A program made the translations under genes and the position numbers. Under the pieces are notes generated by a model. That model was not told the DNA's origin. It worked only from the letters and a program-made list of their open reading frames with translations, and did no database searches. Source: Indolivaga macrotermitis (lineage in GTDB: Bacteria > Bacteroidota > Bacteroidia > Bacteroidales > Dysgonomonadaceae). From it: a stretch of DNA of 64,000 nt. Numbering within the stretch: position 1 is the stretch's first letter; every line of letters begins with the position of its first letter. The DNA lies in assembly GCF_900128985.1 (NCBI RefSeq), contig NZ_FQUC01000003.1, forward strand, positions 124,001-188,000, in the 5' to 3' direction. Of this stretch, positions 53,701 to 62,209 are shown piece by piece.

Positions 53701-56700
53701 GGTGTCTTCGTAAATTGTAATTGCCCAAAACTATCATAAGAGTATTCGGTTTTTAATCCATTTGGGTCAATTTCATAATTGACAACTCCTAAGTCATAAT
53801 TCACATCACGCTTAGTTGTAAATCCTAGAGCATTTATTGATTCTATCTCAAATCTTCCTTGCGAATCATATTTGGATTTTTTGGTTCTGGCTTTTACCTC
53901 CGTATTTTTAGGAGTGATGGTGCTTTCTTCTATATTTCCGAATTTGTCATGTTTATAAGTTTTAGTATATCCTAATTCAATGTTGTCAGGTTCTACATCT
54001 TCTTTGTTTAATAGTCCACTTTCCTGATCATAATCAAATTTGGAGAGGCGCTTAACCGTCCCTTTAGAGCTAACTCTGGTTACCGATGATTCGGATAAGC
54101 GCCCTAAATACCATTTAGTTATATTGTCTTTTTCATATTTATTGATATTTATGACAGAATCAGTACTATTGTATTTTATAACAGAGCGGGTAACGTTACC
54201 ATAGTTGTCATAAACGGTATGTGTATTAATAGAAGAATATTCTTTACCTGTATTTACTTCATACTGTTTTTCTGTAGTTGCAACCGTATTATATGTAAAT
54301 ACTTTGTCTTGATAAGATCTTAGTTTATTAGTATATGTGCTTTTATTAATAAGCTTTCCATTAGCTCGTATCTCGGTAGATTTTAAGGCTGTGATAAATT
54401 CAGTAGGCTCAACTTCGAACTGAGACGTTGTTTCGGTATTATTTGTAATATCTTTTTCTATGAAATATTCAAAACCTAGTATGCCTCTACCTCGCTTATG
54501 CAATAGTAGATTCTTGTATTTATATTCTTTTTCAAATTTTCCTCCAATTCCATTATTCTGAGAAATTTTATCTACTACGTACCAACTTGTTGTTATAGAT
54601 GATAAGGGGTATGTATTGGTTGAACCTTTCTCATAAACACTATTATCGGTTAAGGGTTTATATGATATTTCCGTTTTATTACCTAGTCCATCTGTTATAC
54701 TGGATAAAAGGTTGTTTGAGCCTGTTGGAATAAGGTTTGCATTATAACCTTTATTTTGTGTTCTTGAACAATGGGTTAGCATATCGGCTTTTCCATCCCC
54801 ATTGATATCCATGATATATATATCTTTTTTATCAACTGCTCCTTCATAATGACCTTCATATTCTTTGAAAGAATATCCATTTTTTTCATTTATATAATAT
54901 TTTAATGGAATATCATTTGTTTGAGAGATTTTAGGTATGGCAAAAAAGTCATCAGTACCATCTCCATTAATGTCTCCTACATATATAACCTTATCTTTTG
55001 AATTAAATTTTTTATAAAAGGACCAAATATCAAAACTCATACCTGTCGAATAATAAATTTTCCAATTATCCCATCCTTCATTTGGATCTTTATTCCATCC
55101 TGTTATAAGTATGTCAGTTTTTCCGTCTCCATTAAAATCTCCAAAATAAGTATGATGATCTATCGAAGGAATAGAACCCTGTTTGCTTAAAGCTAGTTGG
55201 TTTCCATTGCTTTGTAGTAAATCATATCCAGATTCGTGAAAAATAAAAACATCAGATAAACCATCTCCATTAAAGTCTATTATTTCAGATCGGCGAAATT
55301 TGTGAGAATTTTGTGCCCATGCATTTTTGGATGTACTTAATGGATTTATTTTATCAAGCAGGTTTTGGCTTGTTATAATTAAATAATTGTAAGAATCCTG
55401 ATCTTTTAAATGACAAAAAATATCAGCTGCCCCGTCTCCATTAAAATCACCAACTTTAATTTGATAATCCCCGAATGTAGGGCCAATTACTGTTTTTTCA
55501 AGATTAAAGGATACATCACCTGATGTAGAAATTTTAGATGTATATAAATCATAGTAGTATATCGGATCTGCACCATATTCTCTTTTATGTACTATGATGT
55601 CCGATATTCCATCTCCATTAAAATCGCCAACAGTTAAGTGAAAAATGTTCTCAGAAATTAAATCAAAATAAGTCTTAATGTATTTAAATGAAGATCCATT
55701 AGAAAGATATAGCCGAATTCCCTTTTTATCTTTAGGAACAAGCATAAAGTCCATTTTTCCATCCCCGTTAAAGTCACCTGGAAAGATTGTCGAATCTTCA
55801 AATTCTGAACCATAAGCCCAGCTTTGTCTTGATGCTTTGAAGTCTTTTTCTATATTCCAATCAAACTTAGTCGGGTTTAGCTTTTTTCCATCAGCAGCTA
55901 TCTCCGTTATACTAGTGAGTAGGTTTGTGTTTAAATTGATTTGATAAGTAAAATCATATGATTTTACTCTATTTTCAATATGGTATATGTCTATTTTGTC
56001 TATTATCTTACTTTTCTGAACTTTATAACCATATATATATGATTGTAAGGGTGGTGTACTCTTATAACTAAATCTGACAGAGGCATAAGGCATTAATTGA
56101 GGAGTAACTTTATCGTTTCCTGTATAATCAATTCTCTCTGGGTAATATTCTCCATTATAATCGTCTTTGTAATAAGATACTTTATAATAATTATTTTTAG
56201 TATCTGTTACTCTTACCAAAAGCCAAAATAAGTTCGATTTAATGTCAGTACTGCTACTTCTTAACGTTGAATTATTGGAGCCATATGTATAGACTAAACC
56301 AGACTTTGTATATACCGTAAATTCATCAGGATTAGCTATGCTTCCGTTAGCTATAATTTTAGAGAAAATATTATTCTCTGTCCGATATTCGATATCTACA
56401 GTTTGGGCAATCGGGCTTATTCTTATTAAGCGATTACCATCCAGCATAAATCTGTCGTCTTGAGAAAAATTTACAGATGTGATTTTTCCATCTGTTTGTA
56501 GATTTTGCGGAGCTCGGTTTATTACTGATAATCCAGCCAGATCGAATCCAAAACCTAACCAACCATCTTTTGATGCACTATTGTATACGATGGATAGTTG
56601 CGGGGCCATTCCCCCTGTACCTGAAGGAATAGTAATGGGTATCTCATAAGACGCTTGTCCTGATGGACCAACTGTAATTTCATCTTTTATTTTACCAACA

Positions 56701-56960
56701 ATACTATTTTCACTTCCTCCATTAATATTATTGGGATAGGGATTTGGCTGAAGATTTAAAGGGTCTATCCAAGCTTTTAAATAATTGTTTCCTGTAGCCT
56801 TAAAACTGAATCCGGGTGTGAATCTAATCGTTTGGATTGCTTGGTAATTATATGTCTGAGGTGCGAGTTGAGTCTTTAATTCTAAGTTAACAGGCATACT
56901 TTCCTGTGCAAAAAGAAAAATGTTGTATAGTATAAATAAAATGCAAGTATATTTTCTCAT
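50736..56960 (-). CDS. Large secreted SpvB-VCBS-RHS polymorphic toxin with papain-fold tip
   Basis: 2074 aa. Order: signal peptide, SpvB-like domain (GGMAPQLSIVYNSASKDGWLG..., about 95-260), seven or so FG-GAP/VCBS repeats (GDFNGDGKMDFML and similar, about 395-770), YD repeats (about 800-1690), RHS core ending LSLIDPSGY at residue 1740, glycine-rich helical linker (1745-1900), and a tip with Gln1932, Cys1938, His2022 and Asp2046 in the order and spacing of a papain/C39-like cysteine peptidase. It is expected to be exported and to deliver the tip into target cells; the tip activity is inferred from motifs. Confidence 0.9.
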   Translation of the reverse strand: MRKYTCILFILYNIFLFAQESMPVNLELKTQLAPQTYNYQAIQTIRFTPGFSFKATGNNYLKAWIDPLNLQPNPYPNNINGGSENSIVGKIKDEITVGPSGQASYEIPITIPSGTGGMAPQLSIVYNSASKDGWLGFGFDLAGLSVINRAPQNLQTDGKITSVNFSQDDRFMLDGNRLIRISPIAQTVDIEYRTENNIFSKIIANGSIANPDEFTVYTKSGLVYTYGSNNSTLRSSSTDIKSNLFWLLVRVTDTKNNYYKVSYYKDDYNGEYYPERIDYTGNDKVTPQLMPYASVRFSYKSTPPLQSYIYGYKVQKSKIIDKIDIYHIENRVKSYDFTYQINLNTNLLTSITEIAADGKKLNPTKFDWNIEKDFKASRQSWAYGSEFEDSTIFPGDFNGDGKMDFMLVPKDKKGIRLYLSNGSSFKYIKTYFDLISENIFHLTVGDFNGDGISDIIVHKREYGADPIYYYDLYTSKISTSGDVSFNLEKTVIGPTFGDYQIKVGDFNGDGAADIFCHLKDQDSYNYLIITSQNLLDKINPLSTSKNAWAQNSHKFRRSEIIDFNGDGLSDVFIFHESGYDLLQSNGNQLALSKQGSIPSIDHHTYFGDFNGDGKTDILITGWNKDPNEGWDNWKIYYSTGMSFDIWSFYKKFNSKDKVIYVGDINGDGTDDFFAIPKISQTNDIPLKYYINEKNGYSFKEYEGHYEGAVDKKDIYIMDINGDGKADMLTHCSRTQNKGYNANLIPTGSNNLLSSITDGLGNKTEISYKPLTDNSVYEKGSTNTYPLSSITTSWYVVDKISQNNGIGGKFEKEYKYKNLLLHKRGRGILGFEYFIEKDITNNTETTSQFEVEPTEFITALKSTEIRANGKLINKSTYTNKLRSYQDKVFTYNTVATTEKQYEVNTGKEYSSINTHTVYDNYGNVTRSVIKYNSTDSVININKYEKDNITKWYLGRLSESSVTRVSSKGTVKRLSKFDYDQESGLLNKEDVEPDNIELGYTKTYKHDKFGNIEESTITPKNTEVKARTKKSKYDSQGRFEIESINALGFTTKRDVNYDLGVVNYEIDPNGLKTEYSYDSFGQLQFTKTPLGNTQTLVLWSQGHSDAPANSIYFTYTEISGAPPVLEFFDGLGRSLRKKVFGTDLGEIVYTDIIYNEKGQVGKTSEPYFPGSTIYWNIPEYDVVGRLKYQSYPDKTGHAYFYDGLKTTTMSPTGIENTTILDQQGRIVESIDNLSNKISYTYDAAGNCETVAGPRTTIKAMFDVIGNRTKLIDPDLGTIEYKYNAYGELIWQKNSEGHIKTVEYDTGGRIIKITETEGVTEYKYDTLKKGLLTSVTSPNYSQSYKYDDYGRIINITEVIDKKTYTTQTSYDKFNRVDEIIYPSGFSIKHNYMTTGYLSEVKNSKSGQVYWTAQTINTRGQIQQFKLGNNLTTTITYNPQKGYITSIKTPGIQDWAYEFNAEGNLTQRKDNRRNLTESFQYDDLNRLAETYHNNVLKEKVLYDAAGNITSKTGVGTKFEYFDNTNKLKSVSGGSYTPPDWAITYTSFNKISQVVQGDNSLILMYGADKQRKKAIYTKNGKTDTRYYAGALYEENILSTGEVKKTHHIFANGGAIAIFEQSSLKGETLLYLHKDHLGSVQAYSDKNGKLVQELSYDAWGRRRSADDWKYYLNIPDAEALHDRGFTGHEHLDMFEMINMNGRMYDPMLGRFLSPDPFVQAPDFTQGLNRYIYCLNNPLSLIDPSGYSWFSKNWKSLVASVVGITVAALVPGGQAIGAVIMKGALGGMASGLAGALLNGANIGQMARSAVTGGLWGGLSASYSFAAGDFAGGNLMKKLFAHSLTQGLLEGAKGGNFKHGFISGLVSAGGSYGLSKAGNLNTFALVSANAIIGGTASELGGGKFANGAITGAYVMLFNQLAHQVKSRSAYSKKIALPIMQTHKQNCLLAVSQMIDQAFGGNRNQLDYRALLNGDSDMGANDPDIDNVPIIKLNKLFDKADGYKVEITLNIKRVLDALDNGAMVVIGYANHARLLQSATTHTSQGQMVNNYFMIDPADAQYKSETITTNSTVQPIVTFGIISR

Positions 56961-56973
56961 AATTCAGATTGCG

Positions 56974-57396
56974 TTAATTCGTTTTCAATATTTTCCACTC
57001 AGATATCTGTTCTTCTTTTTTTAGAACTAATATGTAAATGCCATTAGAGTATGATCTTAAGTCTAGATCGATTGTGGAGCTGGATATTTTGTCTTTAATT
57101 AAAAGTGTTCCCTTTAAATCATAGATAGCTATGTCAATACTACTTGTAAAGTTGTAATCTTCAATACCTATTTTTAAAAGACCTTTTGTTGGATTAGGAT
57201 ATATCTTGATATTAGAAAAGATATCATCCGTGAAAATTTCTACAATTTTATCGGATCCAGGTTTGATGGAACTCCGTAAACTTATAGTTTTACGTCCGTT
57301 ACAATTCCCCGATTTGTCATAAGAGTAGCTTGTCTGAGATTGAATATGAGTATAAGCGGATATTAATAAACATAGAATAAAGATATGTAACTTCAT
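56974..57396 (-). CDS. Small T9SS-sorted protein with one RHS-like motif
   Basis: 140 aa. Signal peptide, then a single YD-like motif (SYSYDKSGNCNGRK, compare YDxxGNRxxR), then a type IX secretion C-terminal sorting domain: IYPNPTKGLLKI, IYDLKGTLL, DLRSYSNGIYILVL, ending EWKILKTN. It precedes the RHS gene by 13 bases on the same strand. Such a pairing suggests the RHS protein is linked to T9SS export or that this protein anchors it at the surface; this is inference. Confidence 0.85.
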   Translation of the reverse strand: MKLHIFILCLLISAYTHIQSQTSYSYDKSGNCNGRKTISLRSSIKPGSDKIVEIFTDDIFSNIKIYPNPTKGLLKIGIEDYNFTSSIDIAIYDLKGTLLIKDKISSSTIDLDLRSYSNGIYILVLKKEEQISEWKILKTN

Positions 57397-57584
57397 AGTC
57401 TGGTTTGGTTAATGATGTGTTATTTTCTGTAAATATATATTATTTTTTCTATATTGGAAACAACTTTGATAAGTTAGAGCATCCATATCTCCAATCTAAT
57501 AGGTATTGATTATAGCTGAAAAATGATTATAAATCAGAAATATATTAAGGTTTGTCTCATTTTAGTTGACATAATTATAAAAGA

Positions 57585-57610
57585 AGAGGGGTATTAAAAA
57601 ATACCCCTCT
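57585..57610 (-). terminator. Terminator of the second PUL operon
   Basis: A perfect 11-bp stem (57585-57595 with 57600-57610) with an A-rich loop; on the minus strand it is followed by TCTTTTATAATT. It lies 28 bases past the GH16 stop. Confidence 0.85.
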
Positions 57611-57637
57611 AACATAGAACATTTAACTATATTGAGA

Positions 57638-58564
57638 TTATTCAGCAGAGGTCTGATATATTCTGACATACTCAACTAAGAACTGTACCGGTAGATTTGC
57701 TTCATCGAACTTGCCACCCAAGCTGTTATCAGAAGGAGTTCCCAATGCTAAATTTAATAAGATTGAGAAAGGTTGATGGAACGGATTTGGTGAGATATCG
57801 GCCATCTCTACCACATGTGTAACCTTATTGTCAATCGCAAATGTAATTTGAGTAGGGCTCCAATTGAGAGAATATATATGGAAATCGTCTGAGTATTTTG
57901 TATCCGAAGGTACTTTTCTTGTACTGCTTTTTGATGCAGAAGACGACTCTCCCCATATTACATTATTGATCATCTCATATGGGCTTTTTACGGCATATTC
58001 CATAATATCGATCTCTCCACAGCTAGGCCATGATGCTCCTGAATTCTGACTATCGCCTTTAGCCCAGAATGCCGGCCATATACCGGTTGTTCCACCCGGC
58101 ACTTTAGCCCGTATTTCGAAACGTCCATATTTCCACGATTTTTTCGTGTTAGTAATAATGCTAGCCGAAGTGTATAGGTCATTATGAGTTCCATCCTGAT
58201 CTTCAAACGATCCCTCTTCTTTTTGTCCGGTGATCACAAGCATACCACCTTCCAGCTTACAATTCTCTTTTCTGCCGACGGTATAATACTGAACTTCGCT
58301 GTTTCTCACATAGCCTCTCTCATACGTCCAGAAATCGAGATTCAGTTCATCAGCGTCAAACTCATCAGCCCAAATGAGCTGGATATCATTGTTTTCGAGC
58401 TGCTGACCAATTGTATATGTCTTATCGATTCCGGATTTATCTTCCTCCTCTTGCTCGTTAGGATCTTTAGGCCATGGCGTTGGTAGTGTACTGTCATGTT
58501 CGTCGCTACTGCAAGAGCACATTAGGAGTAAAATTGCCGGTAAAATATATATTTTCTTTTTCAT
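57638..58564 (-). CDS. GH16 family endo-beta-glucanase, lipoprotein
   Basis: 308 aa. Lipoprotein signal (PAILLLMCSC), a short acidic linker, then a GH16 jelly roll. The catalytic signature EIDIME has nucleophile Glu184, Asp186 and acid/base Glu189. WADEFDADELNLDFWTYERG and YGRFEIRAKVPGGTTGIWPAFW are typical of laminarinase-like GH16_3. It would cleave beta-1,3 or mixed-linkage glucans at the cell surface. Last gene of the second PUL. Confidence 0.95.
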   Translation of the reverse strand: MKKKIYILPAILLLMCSCSSDEHDSTLPTPWPKDPNEQEEEDKSGIDKTYTIGQQLENNDIQLIWADEFDADELNLDFWTYERGYVRNSEVQYYTVGRKENCKLEGGMLVITGQKEEGSFEDQDGTHNDLYTSASIITNTKKSWKYGRFEIRAKVPGGTTGIWPAFWAKGDSQNSGASWPSCGEIDIMEYAVKSPYEMINNVIWGESSSASKSSTRKVPSDTKYSDDFHIYSLNWSPTQITFAIDNKVTHVVEMADISPNPFHQPFSILLNLALGTPSDNSLGGKFDEANLPVQFLVEYVRIYQTSAE

Positions 58565-58627
58565 ATGTTCTATCCTATAGTTGAATAAATAGGAAAGGAG
58601 GGGAGATACCTCCCCTTTATCCCATGA

Positions 58628-60046
58628 TTAATTATTTTTCTTTTTCAATAAACGAACTACATTACCATAGTTTCGTGGCGATTCGGCTGTGGCACAATCT
58701 GAAGTTCCGTTGTTGACTCTCCACACAAGGATCGTATTGTTATCTGCGCTTGCAGGAGCACCTATGTCTCTTACTTTTTGTGTAATAGTCCAGTAAGAAC
58801 CATAACTGTTTACTCCCCAGTTGGCAGCAGCACCTTGACCGTAGTTCATATTACCACCCAAGACTGCTTCCCAATCGTTCTTAAAGCCATCGAATCCTAT
58901 TTTTGCGTATAGAACTTCAAACTGTCCGATCGATGGTACTTGCCATCCATCAGGAGCAATACCCTGATATTCGGGTTCAAGAACCAGATTGGTTGACCAG
59001 CCTCCGGCATTACGGGCATATGCCGATTGTATAACAGTTTGCCATCCGTAGAAATAGCCTCTTTCTGCCGGTATATAACTATACAGTCTCATATTAGTAG
59101 CATCACCATAGTAATTAGGGAAATAGTTACCTAAATCGGCATGGCCATTACCATCGAATCCGTCAATAGCGACCAGTTTCTGGCTGTCTTTTTGAGCACC
59201 AGCGTCACCTGAGAATTTAAGGTCATCTATCATCCAGATATTACCGTCGGCCATCAAACGAACTCTATAGGTTTGGTTGTCACGAGGATCTGTCAATGTC
59301 CAAGTAGATCCTGCTGCAGCATCATCGCAAGGGAAGAACTCGTTGAAATAAAGTGTTGTGGTATTGTTCGGTGCATCACACGACGCATTTCCTGTTTGGT
59401 CTATTGCTATTTCCTTTGTTTCATCAGCGACACTAACACTCACAAGTGCTTTCAGATTATCAATTGCAACGTTAACATTCTTGCTGATTGTTATCACTAT
59501 TTTACCGTCACCAAACCCTGTCATCGGTGTTACTGTGATCCAATCGGTAGTTGGCTCTACCAGTTTATTCAGAGTTACAGTCCATGTAGCATTACTTGTG
59601 ATGTCTACCTCGTAAACACCTCCGTATCCGGTTGAATTTATGCTTGTTGCAGATACAGTTACATGAGACGGAAGCCCTTTTTGAGTCACTACTATTGTTT
59701 TCTCACCACCTTTAGTCCCCGATTTCAGGGTCAGATTAGCAACCCGTGTATCTGTAGTCGTATTTTCCGAAATATTTACTTTAATATTGGTATTTCCATA
59801 TAATGTATCAGCGGTAACGGTTGCCCAGTTACTGTTCGATTGTACTGTCCACCATACGGTATTGGTTGTTACACTAATTTCGGTTGTTTTGGCATTCAGA
59901 TCCAAGTCTATTTTATCCTCCGATACTTCAAATACAGGATTTCCAATAAACTCATTCTGATCTAATTCCGGATCGTCGTAGCTATTGCAACTAAATAGCG
60001 ATCCCAGAATTAATATTAAAATGATTGAATATTTACTTGTTTTCAT
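58628..60046 (-). CDS. BACON and FISUMP domain lipoprotein, probable surface glycan-binding protein
   Basis: 472 aa. Lipoprotein signal (ILILGSLFSC), two BACON-type Ig-like domains (about 40-128 and 130-220; TTNTVWWTVQSNSNWATVTA and TSNATWTVTLNKL are typical), a short Cys-flanked linker, then a Fibrobacter major-paralogous (FISUMP) domain (TYRVRLMADGNIWMIDDLKF ... GWQVPSIGQFEVLYA, about 235-470). It sits between susD and the GH16 gene, where PULs carry SusE-like glycan-binding proteins. Confidence 0.88.
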   Translation of the reverse strand: MKTSKYSIILILILGSLFSCNSYDDPELDQNEFIGNPVFEVSEDKIDLDLNAKTTEISVTTNTVWWTVQSNSNWATVTADTLYGNTNIKVNISENTTTDTRVANLTLKSGTKGGEKTIVVTQKGLPSHVTVSATSINSTGYGGVYEVDITSNATWTVTLNKLVEPTTDWITVTPMTGFGDGKIVITISKNVNVAIDNLKALVSVSVADETKEIAIDQTGNASCDAPNNTTTLYFNEFFPCDDAAAGSTWTLTDPRDNQTYRVRLMADGNIWMIDDLKFSGDAGAQKDSQKLVAIDGFDGNGHADLGNYFPNYYGDATNMRLYSYIPAERGYFYGWQTVIQSAYARNAGGWSTNLVLEPEYQGIAPDGWQVPSIGQFEVLYAKIGFDGFKNDWEAVLGGNMNYGQGAAANWGVNSYGSYWTITQKVRDIGAPASADNNTILVWRVNNGTSDCATAESPRNYGNVVRLLKKKNN

Positions 60047-60068
60047 AATTAAAATATTAGAGTGTTAG

Positions 60069-61976
60069 TTAATAAGTCCAACCCGGTGTTCTTTTCAGGT
60101 TTGAGTTCTTTTCAGCTTCTTCTTTTGGTACCGGCCATGTGTACCACGAATCTCTCCAAACATAAGTCGGACCTACTGCACTGGCTCCTGTAACTTGCAA
60201 AGCAGTTCTGGATGCATACTCAAACTTAGTTTCTTTTATGGTTTTCCAGCGCATCTCATCAAAGAAGTTAACCCCTTCTCCAACAAATTCGCGTCTTCTT
60301 TCGTCTCTTACATAATTGCGGGCATCAGACTGGCTTGCAAAATATTTATCCATTGTAGGCATTCCTACTCTGCTTCTTACCTGAGCTACTGCGCTTTTTG
60401 CATCCGACAGTTTATTTAGTTCTACCAATGCTTCGGCTTTCATCAGTAATACATCGGCAAAGCGAAGTATCGGTTCATCCACAGGGCTTGTGTTTCTGTA
60501 ATCAAGTTCAAGGCCCTCTGTAACAAATTTGCGGAACATGTATATAAGAACAGAAGAGTTATTTGACGTAAGTGTACTTTTCATACCCGGTACTAAAGTA
60601 CTCTCGGCATTGGCTCCATCAAAATATATCATTCCTAAGGCAGGCCATCTGTAAATGTATTCATCTACTCCTGTTGAGCCACTATTAACACCAACGAATG
60701 AGCTGTATGGAGTTACGATACTAGCAGCCAGCCTTGGATCTCTGTTGGCATATACCGTTTTTATCCGTTCTTCGTTTCCGGAAGGTAGATATTTGGCACT
60801 ATTTGCTGAAGAGATTGCACCCAGTTTCAGGTTAACCTCTCTTGTTATATTGGCATGTAAATCCACACCTGCACTATTCTTTGTATTACGCAAGAAATAA
60901 ACCATTCTGTCTGCATATCCGGTTTCATTATATCCGGGGATAAAATCATTCCAATTGAAGGGTTTTACAGTACTATCGTCGACCAAAACCTCAAAATAGT
61001 CTACTGCAGCAGGCGAAATCTGAATATCATTCCAACAGCCTCTCGAATCTTTGGAGCCGGCCTGGTAAGGCGCGCAATATTTTTGAACAGACGATCCATA
61101 CTGAGGCTCTAAATTACTGGCATCAGCCCAGGCCTGTAAAGCAATATTCTGAACCACCATCAGCATTTCGCTGTTACCTTCATTACTTACTTTAAACATA
61201 TCAGCATAGTTCCCGAACAGGCTGTAACCCATTGCTTCTACTTTCTCGAAATCTGCTACTGCAAGTGCGTAATGATTTTCATTTAAGCTCATACTTCGCA
61301 TCAGATAGGCTTTTCCTCTGAGGGCATATGCTACTCCTTTGGATACCCGTCCGCTTTTTCCGATCGTATTATTAGGAAAGTTAGGTGTGTCGATGGCATC
61401 GGTTAAGCTTTGGATAATGGAATCCCACACTTCAGCTTCGGAACTTTGCCCTTTTGTTGCAGTACTGCTTGTGACCACCTCATCGTAAAGAGGAACTCCG
61501 ATACCTCTGCCATATAGTTCTACCAGACGCATATAGAAAAATGCTCTGAGAGTTTTGGCTTCAGCCATCCATTGTTCTTTTTTTGCTTCGTCCATAGGCG
61601 TATTGGGTAGTCCGTTGATGGCATCATTTGCCCTGTTTATACCTGTGAAACACCATTTCCAAACGGATGAGAACTGTGTATTTCCTGCATTTCCATCGCT
61701 GAACAAACCATATGCCGATTTGTTTGTTTGTCCTGTCATCCCGAATGCTTCCCATGCATAATACCCGAGGTTGGTATTTGCTCCAACCAAGCTACCAGAC
61801 CATACAGGCATACGTAAAGCCTGATACATTCCATTAACACCTTGCTCTGCCAGGTTTTCGGAAGACCACATCGAGCCGGAATCAATTTTCCCGGGTGAAC
61901 TTCTGTCCAGAATATCTTCACAAGAGAAAAATGATGCGCAAGCAAAAATGATTACTGAATATATATATTTTTTCAT
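60069..61976 (-). CDS. SusD/RagB family outer-membrane glycan-binding lipoprotein
   Basis: 635 aa from the ATG at 61976, which begins the lipoprotein signal (MKKYIYSVIIFACASFFSC); the frame is open to 62015. SusD marks: EAKTLRAFFYMRLVELYGRG, GVAYALRGKAYLMRS, PILRFADVLLMKAEALVELN and the C-terminal RRREFVGEGVNFFDEMRW. It is larger than the first SusD in the window. The partner SusC gene lies upstream. Confidence 0.95.
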   Translation of the reverse strand: MKKYIYSVIIFACASFFSCEDILDRSSPGKIDSGSMWSSENLAEQGVNGMYQALRMPVWSGSLVGANTNLGYYAWEAFGMTGQTNKSAYGLFSDGNAGNTQFSSVWKWCFTGINRANDAINGLPNTPMDEAKKEQWMAEAKTLRAFFYMRLVELYGRGIGVPLYDEVVTSSTATKGQSSEAEVWDSIIQSLTDAIDTPNFPNNTIGKSGRVSKGVAYALRGKAYLMRSMSLNENHYALAVADFEKVEAMGYSLFGNYADMFKVSNEGNSEMLMVVQNIALQAWADASNLEPQYGSSVQKYCAPYQAGSKDSRGCWNDIQISPAAVDYFEVLVDDSTVKPFNWNDFIPGYNETGYADRMVYFLRNTKNSAGVDLHANITREVNLKLGAISSANSAKYLPSGNEERIKTVYANRDPRLAASIVTPYSSFVGVNSGSTGVDEYIYRWPALGMIYFDGANAESTLVPGMKSTLTSNNSSVLIYMFRKFVTEGLELDYRNTSPVDEPILRFADVLLMKAEALVELNKLSDAKSAVAQVRSRVGMPTMDKYFASQSDARNYVRDERRREFVGEGVNFFDEMRWKTIKETKFEYASRTALQVTGASAVGPTYVWRDSWYTWPVPKEEAEKNSNLKRTPGWTY

Positions 61977-62209
61977 AAGTGTCCTATTTGAGTAATTAAA
62001 AATATGTATTGCCACATTTATTATTTAATTTATTAATGTTGCTTATATAAATCTTACAATCAGATAAATACAATATTTATAATGTTGCCTGAAGGAGAAA
62101 AGTACCAACTCGAAACCTATGTGATGGTGATGGTATAATATTGATGGTTGCTTTCTTGATACTTTTCTAAACTTCAGCGATTTAAAAGAGCATATGAGTG
62201 ATATTTTGC

